A stretch of DNA of 64,000 bases from an uncultured Bacteroides sp. (GTDB taxonomy: Bacteria; Bacteroidota; Bacteroidia; Bacteroidales; Bacteroidaceae). A model generated the notes under the pieces. That model did not search any database, was not told where the DNA came from, and saw nothing but the letters and a program-made list of their open reading frames with translations. Shown here piece by piece: positions 52,526 through 61,356 of the stretch (within the stretch, counting starts at the first letter, position 1; each line of letters opens with the position of its first letter). The position numbers and the translations under genes are program-made. The stretch covers positions 186,001 to 250,000 of the forward strand of contig CALUOO010000003.1 in assembly GCA_944322345.1 (NCBI GenBank), read 5' to 3'.

Positions 52526-55237
52526 ATGATTGTATCGTTCAATATTGAATATCGTACCAATTGGGGTGAAGAGGTAAAAATCAGCGGGTGCTTTTCAAAG
52601 ACCGGAAAACAATCAGATTGGAATACCCTCTCTCTACATACTACAGACGGAATATACTGGAGCGGAGAAATTGAACTAAATGCATCAGAAGAAAAAATAG
52701 ACGAATACAACTATTATTACTATATAGAACAGCATGGAGTAATAACCCGAAAAGAATGGCATACTCTTCCTCGGAAATTAATCTTATCCGGATATAAACA
52801 GAAAAAATATACTGTAAATGACTATTGGAGGAATCTTCCAGAGGAATTGCCACTCTATAGTTCTGCTTTCACCGATGTATTACTCAAACGATCTTTCCTA
52901 CAGAATACAAATTCCACCAAATATAAAAAAGAACTTATCATAAAAGCCTATTCTCCACGCATTCATAAAGACTACTGCCTAGCAATCTGTGGTAATCAAA
53001 AATCATTAGGTAACTGGAATCCCGATCTGGCTATCCCCATGAATGATACCAATTTTCCCGAATGGCAAGTCAGGCTGGATGCAAGTAAATTATCATTTCC
53101 CATTGAATATAAGTTTATACTCTACAATACTCAGACAAGAAAGGCCGAAGCATGGGAAAATAATCCGAACCGATATCTGTCGGATCCCGATTTGAAAGAA
53201 AAGGAGACCTACGTCATATCCGACCGTTATGTCAATTTTGATTTGCCAAAATGGAAAGCCGCAGGAACGGCCATTCCGGTCTTTTCACTGAAATCTGAAC
53301 AAAGTTTCGGAGTCGGAGATTTTGGAGATCTGAAGAGACTGATAGACTGGGCGGTCGTAACAGGTCAGAGGATCATACAGATTCTACCGATCAACGATAC
53401 AACCATGACCCATCGGTGGACAGATTCTTATCCTTACAACAGTATTTCCATCTATGCTCTGCACCCAATGTATATCAACCTCAAGCAAATGGGGATACTA
53501 CAGGATACGACAGAAAGAAAACGGTTTGAAAAACTGCAAAAAGAGCTGAACCTCTTGCCAAGTGTAGAATACGAGCGTGTCAATCAGGCTAAGTGGGAAT
53601 ATATCCGGACATTATATCAACAGGAAGGAGAGAAAACACTAAATTCGAAAGGCTTCGACGTTTTCTTTCAAACCAATAAAGAGTGGTTACAACCATATGC
53701 AGCCTTCTGTTATTTACGTGATAAATACGGAACCCCCAACTTCCGGGAATGGCCACAATATTCCACTTACCAACAAGAAGAAATCATCCGGATATGTCAG
53801 CCAGCATCGACTGAATATCATGAAATTGCGCTTCACTATTTCATTCAGTATCAACTCCATCTGCAACTTTCTGAAGCAACGGCATATGCTCACCAACATG
53901 GAATAGCATTGAAAGGAGACATTCCTATCGGAATCAGCCGCAACAGCGTAGAAGCATGGACAGAGCCTCATTATTTCAACCTGAACGGACAGGCAGGAGC
54001 TCCTCCCGATGATTTCTCCGTCAATGGACAGAACTGGGGATTTCCCACTTATAAATGGGAAATCATGGAAAAGGACAATTACAAATGGTGGACTAAGCGT
54101 TTCCAGAAAATGGGAGAATATTTCGATGCCTACCGCATAGACCATATCTTAGGCTTTTTCCGTATATGGGAAATCCCAGTTCATGCCGTACATGGGCTTT
54201 TAGGGCAATTCGTTCCTTCACTCCCCATGACAAGAGAAGAGATAGAAAGCTATGGAATGGCTTTCGACAAAAAATACCTTTCTCCCTTTATCTATGAAAC
54301 CTTCCTTGAAGAGCTGTTTGCACCATATACAGAAAGGGTAAAAAAAACATTCGTATGCCCCACAAATACACCCGGCATCTATGAACCAAGGCCCGAATTC
54401 CGGACAGAACGGCAAGTGGAACGTTTCTTCGAAGGTAAGAACGACGAAGAGAGCAATCGGATACGCGAAGGACTCTACACGCTGATAAGCAATGTTCTTT
54501 TTATAGAAGACCGTGAGGAAAAAGAGAAATATCATCCACGTATCGGCGTACAGCGCGACTTTGTTTTCCGTACGTTAAGTGAAAGTGAACAACAAGCCTT
54601 CAACAGATTGTACGACTATTATTACTATCACCGGCACAACAACTTCTGGCGGCAACAGGCTATGAAAAAGCTACCCATGCTGACACAGTCTACACGGATG
54701 CTGGCATGTGGAGAAGATCTGGGTATGATTCCTTCCTGTGTGCCTGCAGTGATGAACGAGCTACGGATTCTGAGTCTGGAAATCCAACGGATGCCCAAAA
54801 ATCCGGCACACGAATTTGCGCTTCCCGGCGAATATCCTTATCACTCCGTATGCAGCATATCAACCCACGACATGTCTACACTACGTGGATGGTGGGAGGA
54901 AGACAGAATGCGCACCCAACGCTTTTACAACACCATACTGGGATATTATGGAACGGCGCCAGAGACTGCAACCCCCGAATTGTGCGAAGGAGTCATCCGG
55001 CAGCAGCTCAACAGTCAGTCTATGTTCTGTATCCTGTCTCTGCAAGACTGGCTGTCGATCAGCCAAAAATGGAGAAATCCAAATGTGAAAGAGGAACAAA
55101 TCAACATACCTTCCAACCCCAAACACTATTGGCGCTATCGGATGCATCTCACGCTGGAAGAGCTATTGAAGAATCATGAGCTGAACAAAAAGATACGGAC
55201 GCTGGTAGAACAAACAGGAAGAGAGCCAAATGTGTGA
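52526..55237 (+). CDS. malQ: 4-alpha-glucanotransferase with starch-binding domains
   Basis: A 903-residue amylomaltase of glycoside hydrolase family 77. Two N-terminal CBM20-like starch-binding modules (about 1-110 and 125-230, the latter with AICGNQKSLGNWNPDLAIPM) precede the catalytic domain. Its conserved stretches are GDIPIGISRNSVEAW, the nucleophile region YFDAYRIDHILGFFRIWEIP, acid/base CGEDLGMIPSCV and SISTHDMSTLRGWWEE. It transfers maltodextrin segments between glucans, supplying glycogen and starch metabolism. This modular layout is like plant DPE2 and other Bacteroides MalQ. The ATG at 52526 is preferred to the TTG at 52517. The GT4 gene follows after 45 bases. Confidence 0.94.
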   Translation: MIVSFNIEYRTNWGEEVKISGCFSKTGKQSDWNTLSLHTTDGIYWSGEIELNASEEKIDEYNYYYYIEQHGVITRKEWHTLPRKLILSGYKQKKYTVNDYWRNLPEELPLYSSAFTDVLLKRSFLQNTNSTKYKKELIIKAYSPRIHKDYCLAICGNQKSLGNWNPDLAIPMNDTNFPEWQVRLDASKLSFPIEYKFILYNTQTRKAEAWENNPNRYLSDPDLKEKETYVISDRYVNFDLPKWKAAGTAIPVFSLKSEQSFGVGDFGDLKRLIDWAVVTGQRIIQILPINDTTMTHRWTDSYPYNSISIYALHPMYINLKQMGILQDTTERKRFEKLQKELNLLPSVEYERVNQAKWEYIRTLYQQEGEKTLNSKGFDVFFQTNKEWLQPYAAFCYLRDKYGTPNFREWPQYSTYQQEEIIRICQPASTEYHEIALHYFIQYQLHLQLSEATAYAHQHGIALKGDIPIGISRNSVEAWTEPHYFNLNGQAGAPPDDFSVNGQNWGFPTYKWEIMEKDNYKWWTKRFQKMGEYFDAYRIDHILGFFRIWEIPVHAVHGLLGQFVPSLPMTREEIESYGMAFDKKYLSPFIYETFLEELFAPYTERVKKTFVCPTNTPGIYEPRPEFRTERQVERFFEGKNDEESNRIREGLYTLISNVLFIEDREEKEKYHPRIGVQRDFVFRTLSESEQQAFNRLYDYYYYHRHNNFWRQQAMKKLPMLTQSTRMLACGEDLGMIPSCVPAVMNELRILSLEIQRMPKNPAHEFALPGEYPYHSVCSISTHDMSTLRGWWEEDRMRTQRFYNTILGYYGTAPETATPELCEGVIRQQLNSQSMFCILSLQDWLSISQKWRNPNVKEEQINIPSNPKHYWRYRMHLTLEELLKNHELNKKIRTLVEQTGREPNV

Positions 55238-55282
55238 CACCTGAAAGACCGGGGTGACTTAAAAACAAAAAAAGAACTCATC

Positions 55283-56260
55283 ATGCATATCACTATTGTT
55301 ACAGGAGATAAAATTCCATCCATCAAATACGGAGGAGTCCAAAGAGTAGTCTGGTGCTTAGGTAAAGAACTGCACAAGCGCGGGCATAAAGTAACGTTTA
55401 TCGCCGGTAAAGGATCATATTGTCCGTTTGCCGAAGTCGTCGAGATTAATCCCGATAAAGACCTGAAGGAGCAGATTCCGACCAATGCAGACATCGTACA
55501 CTTCAATATCCCTGTGCCCGAAGGATTTACACGTCCACATCTGCTGACAATACACGGTAATGGAATTCCCAAAAACGCAGATAAGAACCTGGTTTTTGTC
55601 TCACAGAACCAAGCCAACCGATTCGGCAGCCAATCTTTTGTTTATAACGGGCTTGACTGGGATGAGTATGGCCAAGTGGACCTCACACTCCCCAGAAAAC
55701 GTTTCCATTTTCTAGGAAAGGCTGCATGGAAAGTCAAAAACCTACGGGGAGCGATAGCTGTTACAAAGCAGATTCCCGGTGGAGAGCTTGATGTATTGGG
55801 AGGGCATCGGCTGAATCTGAAAATGGGCTTCCGGTTCACATGGAGCCCACGCATCCATTTCCACGGTATGGTAGACGACCGGCTGAAGAAAATCATCATG
55901 CAGCAGTCCAGAGGACTTATCTTTCCTGTCACATGGCACGAACCGTTCGGACTGGCCATCACCGAAAGCCTGTATATGGGTGCCCCCGTATTCGGTACAC
56001 CATACGGCTCACTTCCCGAACTGGTCACCCCCGAAGTAGGCTTCCTTACAAACCACGAACAACAGATGGCAGAGCATATCGAATCGCACGCCTACTCTCC
56101 CAAGACATGCCATGAATATGCACGCGATCTGTTTAACTCCAGTGTCATGACAGACGCTTACTTGAAAAAGTATGAAGCGATATTGAACGGAGAGAGTCTT
56201 AATGAAACAATTCCCTGCATCAAGGACATTTCACGAAACTTGCCGTGGATTCAACAATAA
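55283..56260 (+). CDS. GT4-type glycosyltransferase
   Basis: A 325-residue GT-B glycosyltransferase of family 4. The N-terminal lobe has a glycine-rich loop IKYGGVQRVVWCLGKEL, and the C-terminal donor site has PVTWHEPFGLAITESLYMGAPVFGTPYGSLPELV with the EX7E-type glutamates. It is shorter than usual GT4 enzymes. Its place after malQ suggests a role in glucan or surface-sugar metabolism, but donor and acceptor are unknown. Confidence 0.85.
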   Translation: MHITIVTGDKIPSIKYGGVQRVVWCLGKELHKRGHKVTFIAGKGSYCPFAEVVEINPDKDLKEQIPTNADIVHFNIPVPEGFTRPHLLTIHGNGIPKNADKNLVFVSQNQANRFGSQSFVYNGLDWDEYGQVDLTLPRKRFHFLGKAAWKVKNLRGAIAVTKQIPGGELDVLGGHRLNLKMGFRFTWSPRIHFHGMVDDRLKKIIMQQSRGLIFPVTWHEPFGLAITESLYMGAPVFGTPYGSLPELVTPEVGFLTNHEQQMAEHIESHAYSPKTCHEYARDLFNSSVMTDAYLKKYEAILNGESLNETIPCIKDISRNLPWIQQ

Positions 56261-56267
56261 AAATGAG

Positions 56268-56636
56268 ATGGAAATCAGAAACAGTTATATCACACTCAAC
56301 AACCTGCACTACTATGCCTACCACGGAGTAGCGGCACAAGAAAACCGTATAGGCAACGAATATACAGTCAATCTGAGACTGAAAGTAGACATCCGGCGTG
56401 CAGCCGAAACTGACGAAGTGGAACATACAGTCAACTATGCCGAAGTACACGAAGTGGTCAAAAGCGAGATGGCAGTCCCCTCCAGACTTCTGGAACATGT
56501 CTGCGCCCGTATTTCCAAGGCGCTTCTACAGCATTTCCCGATGATAGAAGAGATTGAAATCAGCCTTTCGAAAAGGAATCCACCAATGGGTGCCGACATT
56601 GAAACAGCTGGCGTTACAATGGTGTGTAGCAGATAA
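56268..56636 (+). CDS. folB: dihydroneopterin aldolase
   Basis: A 122-residue folate-pathway enzyme that splits 7,8-dihydroneopterin to 6-hydroxymethyl-dihydropterin and glycolaldehyde. Recognisable segments are ITLNNLHYYAYHGVAAQENRIG, VNYAEVHEVVKSEM and EIEISLSKRNPPMGADIETAGVT with the pterin-binding Glu. The frame begins at 56202 inside the GT4 gene, but the ATG at 56268, seven bases after the GT4 stop, gives the normal start MEIRNSYITL. It is therefore likely the third gene of the malQ transcript. Confidence 0.92.
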   Translation: MEIRNSYITLNNLHYYAYHGVAAQENRIGNEYTVNLRLKVDIRRAAETDEVEHTVNYAEVHEVVKSEMAVPSRLLEHVCARISKALLQHFPMIEEIEISLSKRNPPMGADIETAGVTMVCSR

Positions 56637-56671
56637 GTCTTCCAGTTTACAAAGCCATATAAACCCCTTTT

Positions 56672-56759
56672 ATTGGGAAAGGTTACCCAATCTGTTGGCT
56701 AACCTTTGCTGACATGTCAGCTAACCTTTCCCAATACGTCAGCAAAGGTTAGCTGACAA
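56672..56759. repeat. four-unit 22-base tandem repeat (array 3 of family R22)
   Basis: Units start at 56672, 56694, 56716 and 56738. The first unit is in the reverse polarity (ATTGGGAAAGGTTACCCAAT), units 2-3 contain the palindrome GCTGACATGTCAGC, and unit 4 is itself palindromic (GTCAGC-AAAGGTTA-GCTGAC). Units 2-3 share 42 identical bases with the array at 2176-2263. It lies between the convergent folB and mgsA genes. Confidence 0.85.
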
Positions 56760-56853
56760 ACGGGGCAACCTTCTTCAGCAAACAGAGAGAACATTATCAT
56801 ATACAGAGAGAATCTGACACCACAAAAAAGGGATTTATTATGGCATAAAAAAA

Positions 56854-56886
56854 CTTCCTTATCCCCTTTTTCAGGAAATAAGGAAG
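56854..56886 (-). terminator. terminator of the mtaB-mgsA transcript
   Basis: Nine-base arms CTTCCTTAT/ATAAGGAAG with a T-run on the minus strand (A-run 56847-56853 on plus), downstream of mgsA. Confidence 0.75.
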
Positions 56887-56907
56887 CATCAATATTCAAC
56901 GGGTACT

Positions 56908-57429
56908 TTACTTTTTTCTTTTCCGCTTGCTGACCGACTGTACAGCCTCTGTCACCACAGATTTATTCTCAAACCTTTTCGTATATCCGGAATAATCGGG
57001 ATGAATGCGTTCATAGTCAGGATCCATAAACAGAGGACTTGAAATGATATGGTCTGCCGTTGAACGGTTGCAGCAGAACACGATGTTTTCCACACTAGCC
57101 AGACGAGTCAGTGCCTTGACATCCGTGTCGTGCGGTTGCAACGTCATAGGATCGGTGAAGAAGAACAAATAATCTATCTGACCGTCAACAATGCGTGACC
57201 CCATCTGCTGATCACCTCCCAGCGGACCAGACTTTAAGATGGTAAAATCCCATTCCACATCAGGATACTTCTCTTTCAGAGCTGCCAAAATCAGTGTTCC
57301 GGTTGTTCCGGTACAATAGAACTTATGTCCCATCAAAAGTTCTGAATTCCATAGCACCCACTCTATCAGATCCTTCTTCATAGCATCGTGAGCAACCAGC
57401 CCAATGCCTCTCCTTACTTTCGGTTTCAT
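56908..57429 (-). CDS. mgsA: methylglyoxal synthase
   Basis: A 173-residue enzyme that converts dihydroxyacetone phosphate to methylglyoxal and phosphate, a bypass that relieves phosphosugar stress. Key segments are GLVAHDAMKKDLIEW, phosphate-binding FYCTGTTGT, catalytic-Asp loop SGPLGGDQQMGSRI and FFTDPMTLQPHDTDVKAL. The C-terminal tail (about 145-173) is basic and longer than in E. coli. Its ATG overlaps the stop of the GT2 gene by four bases. Confidence 0.95.
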   Translation of the reverse strand: MKPKVRRGIGLVAHDAMKKDLIEWVLWNSELLMGHKFYCTGTTGTLILAALKEKYPDVEWDFTILKSGPLGGDQQMGSRIVDGQIDYLFFFTDPMTLQPHDTDVKALTRLASVENIVFCCNRSTADHIISSPLFMDPDYERIHPDYSGYTKRFENKSVVTEAVQSVSKRKRKK

Positions 57430-58466
57430 ATCTTTATATGTTTAAAATCAGACAATTGAGAGAATCGCTTACATCCCCTCGCGTAAAACTGCCACAAGAT
57501 ACTGCTTTTTGTACGTTCGTGAATTATATGCGACACAGTTTTTTTTAGGTTTTCACTACGGTCGGCAACAAACTCCGGACGCATTCTTCTGTACTCCTGC
57601 CAAGCTTTCCACACAGCAAGTGCATTCCTCCCCTCTCCTTTTAACAGAAAGACTACTGCCGCCACAATATCAAACAATATTCTCACACACATCACCGGGC
57701 GCAACTCTTCGTCCGGCAAATTCTTATAGAGCATTAATAGATTATTACGGAAGTTCAGAAAAGTCTTGCGCGGATTCTCCTTACTCAGCGTAGCTCCTCC
57801 TACATGATAGACACAACTATCTGGCAAACAGACAAGCTTTCTTCCTCGGGCACGAAGTCGCCAGCACAAATCAATCTCCTCCATGTGAGCAAAGAAGCGT
57901 CCATCCAGTCCTCCAGCCTCCCAGTAATCAGCCAGCCGGATAAATAGTACAGCACCTGTTGCCCAGAATACAGGAAGAACCGTATCATATTGCCCTGTAT
58001 CTTTTTCCACTTCACTCATGATGCGTCCCCTGCAAAACGGATAACCATATCTGTCTATGAAACCTCCTGCAGCTCCTGCATACTCGAAACTGTCTTTTTG
58101 TCTCCAGCTACAGATCTTAGGCTGGCAAGCCGCCACCTCCGGATGAGCATCCATATAATTGACCAAAGGAATTAGCCAATGTTCTGTAACTTCTACATCC
58201 GAATTCAACAATACTACATACTCCGACTCAACTTGCTGTAAAGCACGGTTGTAACCTTCGGCAAAACCATAGTTACGGTCTAACAGAATGATTCTCACTG
58301 TTGGGAATTCATCCTGAAGCATACGGACAGAGTCGTCAGTTGAACCATTATCAGCCACACAGATCTCTACTCCCTGTCCTTCTGAATAAGAAAGGACAGA
58401 AGGCAGAAACTGGCGAAGCATACTGCATCCGTTCCAATTTAAGATGACAACAGATATCTTCATCAT
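57426..58466 (-). CDS. GT2-family glycosyltransferase
   Basis: A 346-residue GT-A glycosyltransferase of the rhamnosyltransferase-like branch of family 2. It starts VVILNWNGCSMLRQFLPSVL, has DNGSTDDSVRMLQ for nucleotide binding, metal motif in LLNSDVEV and catalytic region FFAHMEEIDLCWRLRARG. The C-terminal part has a hydrophobic helix (IVAAVVFLLKG). The frame opens at a TTG (58472); ATG codons at 58466 and 58463 are the plausible starts, overlapping the end of the acyltransferase gene. The product is probably a lipopolysaccharide or surface glycan. Confidence 0.87.
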   Translation of the reverse strand: MMKISVVILNWNGCSMLRQFLPSVLSYSEGQGVEICVADNGSTDDSVRMLQDEFPTVRIILLDRNYGFAEGYNRALQQVESEYVVLLNSDVEVTEHWLIPLVNYMDAHPEVAACQPKICSWRQKDSFEYAGAAGGFIDRYGYPFCRGRIMSEVEKDTGQYDTVLPVFWATGAVLFIRLADYWEAGGLDGRFFAHMEEIDLCWRLRARGRKLVCLPDSCVYHVGGATLSKENPRKTFLNFRNNLLMLYKNLPDEELRPVMCVRILFDIVAAVVFLLKGEGRNALAVWKAWQEYRRMRPEFVADRSENLKKTVSHIIHERTKSSILWQFYARGCKRFSQLSDFKHIKI

Positions 58467-58468
58467 GA

Positions 58469-59362
58469 TCAAGCCCTTTCACATTCGGCTTTTGAAGCCT
58501 TCCAGCGTTTATGCGACCATAACCAATAAGCAGGTTCCCGACGCAGCGTCTGTTCCAGGCAACGGGTAAACATTTCGGTAATTTCTCCTTCAGCGGTTTC
58601 TCTCGGGAATTCTGTCATCAACTTAAACTCTGCTTCGCAATATCCTCTGCGAGTCTTGGTCAGTTCACAATAAAAGACCGGAAAATTCATCATTTTGGCA
58701 ATACGTTCTGCCCCATTCAGGAAGGCGGTTTCACGCCCTAGAAAAGTGGTCCAATACTTTTCATAACCACTAGGCCACTGATCAGTTATCAGACCGATCA
58801 CCATATTTTTACCCTCACGTTTCAATTTGATAATCTCACGTGCTGTAGAATGTTTTGGTATATTATATCCGCCGAAGCGAGCACGAATGCGTTTGAATAA
58901 TTCATCCAGATACACATTCCGTAATGGTTTGTACACCTGTACCGGAACATCTCCCGGTTTCATAATTGCCCCCATCCCAATCAGCCATTCGTAATTGGCA
59001 TAATGAGGAATCATTACAATAATACCTCCGTATTTTTCTGTCAGTCCCAGATACTGTCCGGTATTCTTATAAATCATTCTACGCCGCAAATCTTCTGCCG
59101 ACATATGCAGCATACGCAGATCTTCGAGCAAATAATCAGAAAGATAACGATAAAACTTTCGTTCAATCCTCAACAGCTCCTCATCACTTTTCTCTGGAAA
59201 AGAACGCTTCAAGTTATCTCTGACCACTCTCCGCCTATACCTTCCCACATAATACATCAAAAAGTAATTGATGTCTGAAAACAGATATAATATCTTAAAT
59301 GGAAGGGCCGAGAAAAGCCACATTCCAATATACATCAGCCAATAAATAAGTTTAGATTTCAT
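58469..59362 (-). CDS. LpxL/HtrB-type lipid A acyltransferase
   Basis: A 297-residue membrane acyltransferase of the lauroyl/myristoyl transferase family. An N-terminal membrane helix (SKLIYWLMYIGMWLFSALPF) is followed by the catalytic H-x4-E motif in VMIPHYANYEWL and IGLITDQWPSG. It adds a secondary acyl chain to lipid A in the inner membrane. The frame is open to 59455 inside mtaB, but the ATG at 59362 (MKSKLIYWL) gives the usual start and overlaps the mtaB stop by 11 bases. Confidence 0.88.
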   Translation of the reverse strand: MKSKLIYWLMYIGMWLFSALPFKILYLFSDINYFLMYYVGRYRRRVVRDNLKRSFPEKSDEELLRIERKFYRYLSDYLLEDLRMLHMSAEDLRRRMIYKNTGQYLGLTEKYGGIIVMIPHYANYEWLIGMGAIMKPGDVPVQVYKPLRNVYLDELFKRIRARFGGYNIPKHSTAREIIKLKREGKNMVIGLITDQWPSGYEKYWTTFLGRETAFLNGAERIAKMMNFPVFYCELTKTRRGYCEAEFKLMTEFPRETAEGEITEMFTRCLEQTLRREPAYWLWSHKRWKASKAECERA

Positions 59363-60683
59363 AATTTTCCAGAATAGTGCCTGTAAGAGCCGTTTTGTCT
59401 TCATTAAAATCCCCCAAACGCACCGGAACAACCTGATTATCCAAAGAATTATCATTCTCCACCTCTATACGAATATAATTCTCTGTAAAGCCATGCATTG
59501 GGCATCCAGTTTTTGATTTTTCCATCAACACTTTCATCACCTTCCCTATGTGACGGGCATAAAAATGTTGTGTTTTTCTATCCGAAAGATCCAGCAAACG
59601 CTGACTACGAAGATGCTTCTCCTCCGGCGAGACAACATGTTCTATTTTTAACGCCTGTGTTCCGGGCCTTTCTGAATAGCTAAAGACATGCAACTGCGTC
59701 ACATCCAGCCCCTCAATAAACTGATATGTACGTTCAAAATAATCTTCGGTTTCTCCTCGTGTACCCACAATCACATCAACACCAATAAAGGCATCTGGCA
59801 TTACATCCTTGATTTTCTGTATTTTTGAAGCAAAGAGATCTGTATCATAACGACGACGCATTAACTTCAACACCTCATCACATCCTGACTGCAAAGGGAT
59901 ATGAAAATGCGGCATAAATCTGTGTGAAGAAGCTACAAAGTCTATGATTTCATCAGTCAACAAGTTAGGTTCAATCGAAGAAATACGATAACGTTCTATT
60001 CCCTCTACTCGATCCAATGCCTTTACCAGATCAAAAAAAGTCTCACCCGTTGTTTTCCCGAAATCGCCAATATTCACTCCTGTCAGTACAATTTCTTTTC
60101 CCCCTTCAGCAGCAGCCTGCTCTGCCTGATTCACAAGAGATTCAATAGAACCATTACGACTGCGTCCACGAGCAAAGGGTATAGTGCAATATGAACAGAA
60201 ATAATCACATCCATCCTGAACCTTCAAGAAAAAGCGTGTACGGTCTCCTCTAGAACAAGAAGGAGCAAAAGTACGAATATTCTGAGTAGCTGTTGTAAAG
60301 GCCTCTCCTTGCGAATGCTTCTGCAAATCACCCAAGTAATTCAACAGATCACTCTTCTGTTCCGCACCTAAGACAACATCCACCCCTTCTATCTGTGCTA
60401 CATCTTGTGGCTTCAGCTGCGCATAACATCCTGTAACCACAACAAACGCACCGGGATGTTGCTTGACCAGTTTATGAATCGCCTGACGACATTTCTTGTC
60501 AGCCACCTCCGTAACCGAACATGTATTTACAATACAGATATCTGCTTTTTCACCCTTACGTGCAGTACGAATACCAGCCTCACGCAAGATTCTTCCAATC
60601 GTCGAGGTTTCAGAAAAGTTCAATTTACAACCCAGTGTATAATACACGGCCGTTTTATTTCGGAACACAGTGGTATCTATCAT
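59352..60683 (-). CDS. mtaB: tRNA t6A37 methylthiotransferase MtaB
   Basis: A 443-residue radical-SAM methylthiotransferase that converts t6A to ms2t6A at position 37 of tRNAs. The N-terminal UPF0004 domain holds three cluster cysteines (TLGCKLNFSE, IVNTCSVT, VTGCYAQ), the radical-SAM motif is CDYFCSYCTIPFARG, and a C-terminal TRAM domain (about 375-440) binds tRNA. The sequence matches MtaB rather than MiaB by its short NTCSVTEVADKK segment. It heads a compact run with the lipid A acyltransferase, GT2 and mgsA genes. Confidence 0.94.
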   Translation of the reverse strand: MIDTTVFRNKTAVYYTLGCKLNFSETSTIGRILREAGIRTARKGEKADICIVNTCSVTEVADKKCRQAIHKLVKQHPGAFVVVTGCYAQLKPQDVAQIEGVDVVLGAEQKSDLLNYLGDLQKHSQGEAFTTATQNIRTFAPSCSRGDRTRFFLKVQDGCDYFCSYCTIPFARGRSRNGSIESLVNQAEQAAAEGGKEIVLTGVNIGDFGKTTGETFFDLVKALDRVEGIERYRISSIEPNLLTDEIIDFVASSHRFMPHFHIPLQSGCDEVLKLMRRRYDTDLFASKIQKIKDVMPDAFIGVDVIVGTRGETEDYFERTYQFIEGLDVTQLHVFSYSERPGTQALKIEHVVSPEEKHLRSQRLLDLSDRKTQHFYARHIGKVMKVLMEKSKTGCPMHGFTENYIRIEVENDNSLDNQVVPVRLGDFNEDKTALTGTILENYEI

Positions 60684-60708
60684 AATCTTCTCTAACGGAT
60701 ATACAATG

Positions 60709-60716
60709 CAAAGTTA
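60709..60716 (-). promoter_or_regulatory. -7 box for mtaB
   Basis: The minus strand reads TAACTTTG (TAnnTTTG), 26 bases before the ATG at 60683. A second TATCTTTG lies at 60814-60821. Confidence 0.4.
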
Positions 60717-60897
60717 CACATTATTATCAGTAAACACTTCTTAATAGATCAGTTTCTTGCATATCTATTATATAGTATCAAACATTCGATCACTTAAGTA
60801 ACAGGTTCTCAGGCAAAGATATGCCTCCATAAAAACAACTTCAAAAAAAATTATAAAAAAAGTTGCCTTTACAAGAACAACATATAGAAAAAGTCCA

Positions 60898-60905
60898 TAC
60901 CTTTG
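60898..60905 (+). promoter_or_regulatory. -7 box for the Ala-rich lipoprotein gene
   Basis: TACCTTTG (TAnnTTTG) gives a leader of about 45 bases before the ATG at 60957. No -33 TTTG at the proper distance. Confidence 0.45.
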
Positions 60906-60956
60906 CAGCGTTTTAATGAAGCAATTAATTGTATTACATTTTAAAAAGCAAAGAAA

Positions 60957-61184
60957 ATGAAAAAATTAGTTTTGATGGCAGTGGCTATCGCAGCCGTATC
61001 ATTTGCATCTTGTGGTAACAAAGCAGCTGACGCAGCAAAAGCTCAACAAGATTCTATCCGTATCGCTGACTCAATCGCAGCAGTAGAAGCTGCAGAAGCA
61101 GAAGCTGCAGCAGCAGCTGAGGCAGCAGCAGCTGATACTTTGAGCGCTGATAGCACAGCTACAACTGAAGCAGCTGCTGAATAA
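60957..61184 (+). CDS. small alanine-rich lipoprotein
   Basis: A 75-residue protein with lipoprotein signal (FASC, Cys19). The mature 57 residues are almost only Ala, Glu, Asp, Ser and Thr (for example AAEAEAAAAAEAAAADTLSA), acidic and strongly helix-forming. The gene stands alone between a -7 box and a strong terminator with GAAA loop, and its codons are uniform (GCA/GCT for Ala), which suggests high expression. In size and style it recalls small abundant envelope lipoproteins, but it lacks the heptad pattern of Braun's Lpp, so the function is unknown. Confidence 0.8.
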   Translation: MKKLVLMAVAIAAVSFASCGNKAADAAKAQQDSIRIADSIAAVEAAEAEAAAAAEAAAADTLSADSTATTEAAAE

Positions 61185-61212
61185 TATTTTTCAGCTAGCT
61201 AAGAGAGAATTG

Positions 61213-61250
61213 AAAGTCTGACATGCGAAAGCATGCACAGACTTTTTTTT
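61213..61250 (+). terminator. strong terminator with GAAA tetraloop
   Basis: AAAGTCTG/CAGACTTT outer arms, ATGC/GCAT inner arms and a GAAA loop, followed by about eight T. It ends the small lipoprotein transcript. Confidence 0.9.
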
Positions 61251-61303
61251 ATTTCCATAAGTTCAATTTTCCTTATAATTTTCACACCTATATCTATAAA
61301 AAA

Positions 61304-61333
61304 ACGGCTATTTATTCAATAATAAATAGCCGT
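61304..61333 (-). terminator. terminator of the rpsF-rpsR-rplI operon
   Basis: Twelve-base arms ACGGCTATTTAT/ATAAATAGCCGT with a six-base loop and a T-run on the minus strand, 25 bases after the rplI stop. Confidence 0.85.
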
Positions 61334-61356
61334 CTCAGTATTATTTAATTGGAATA

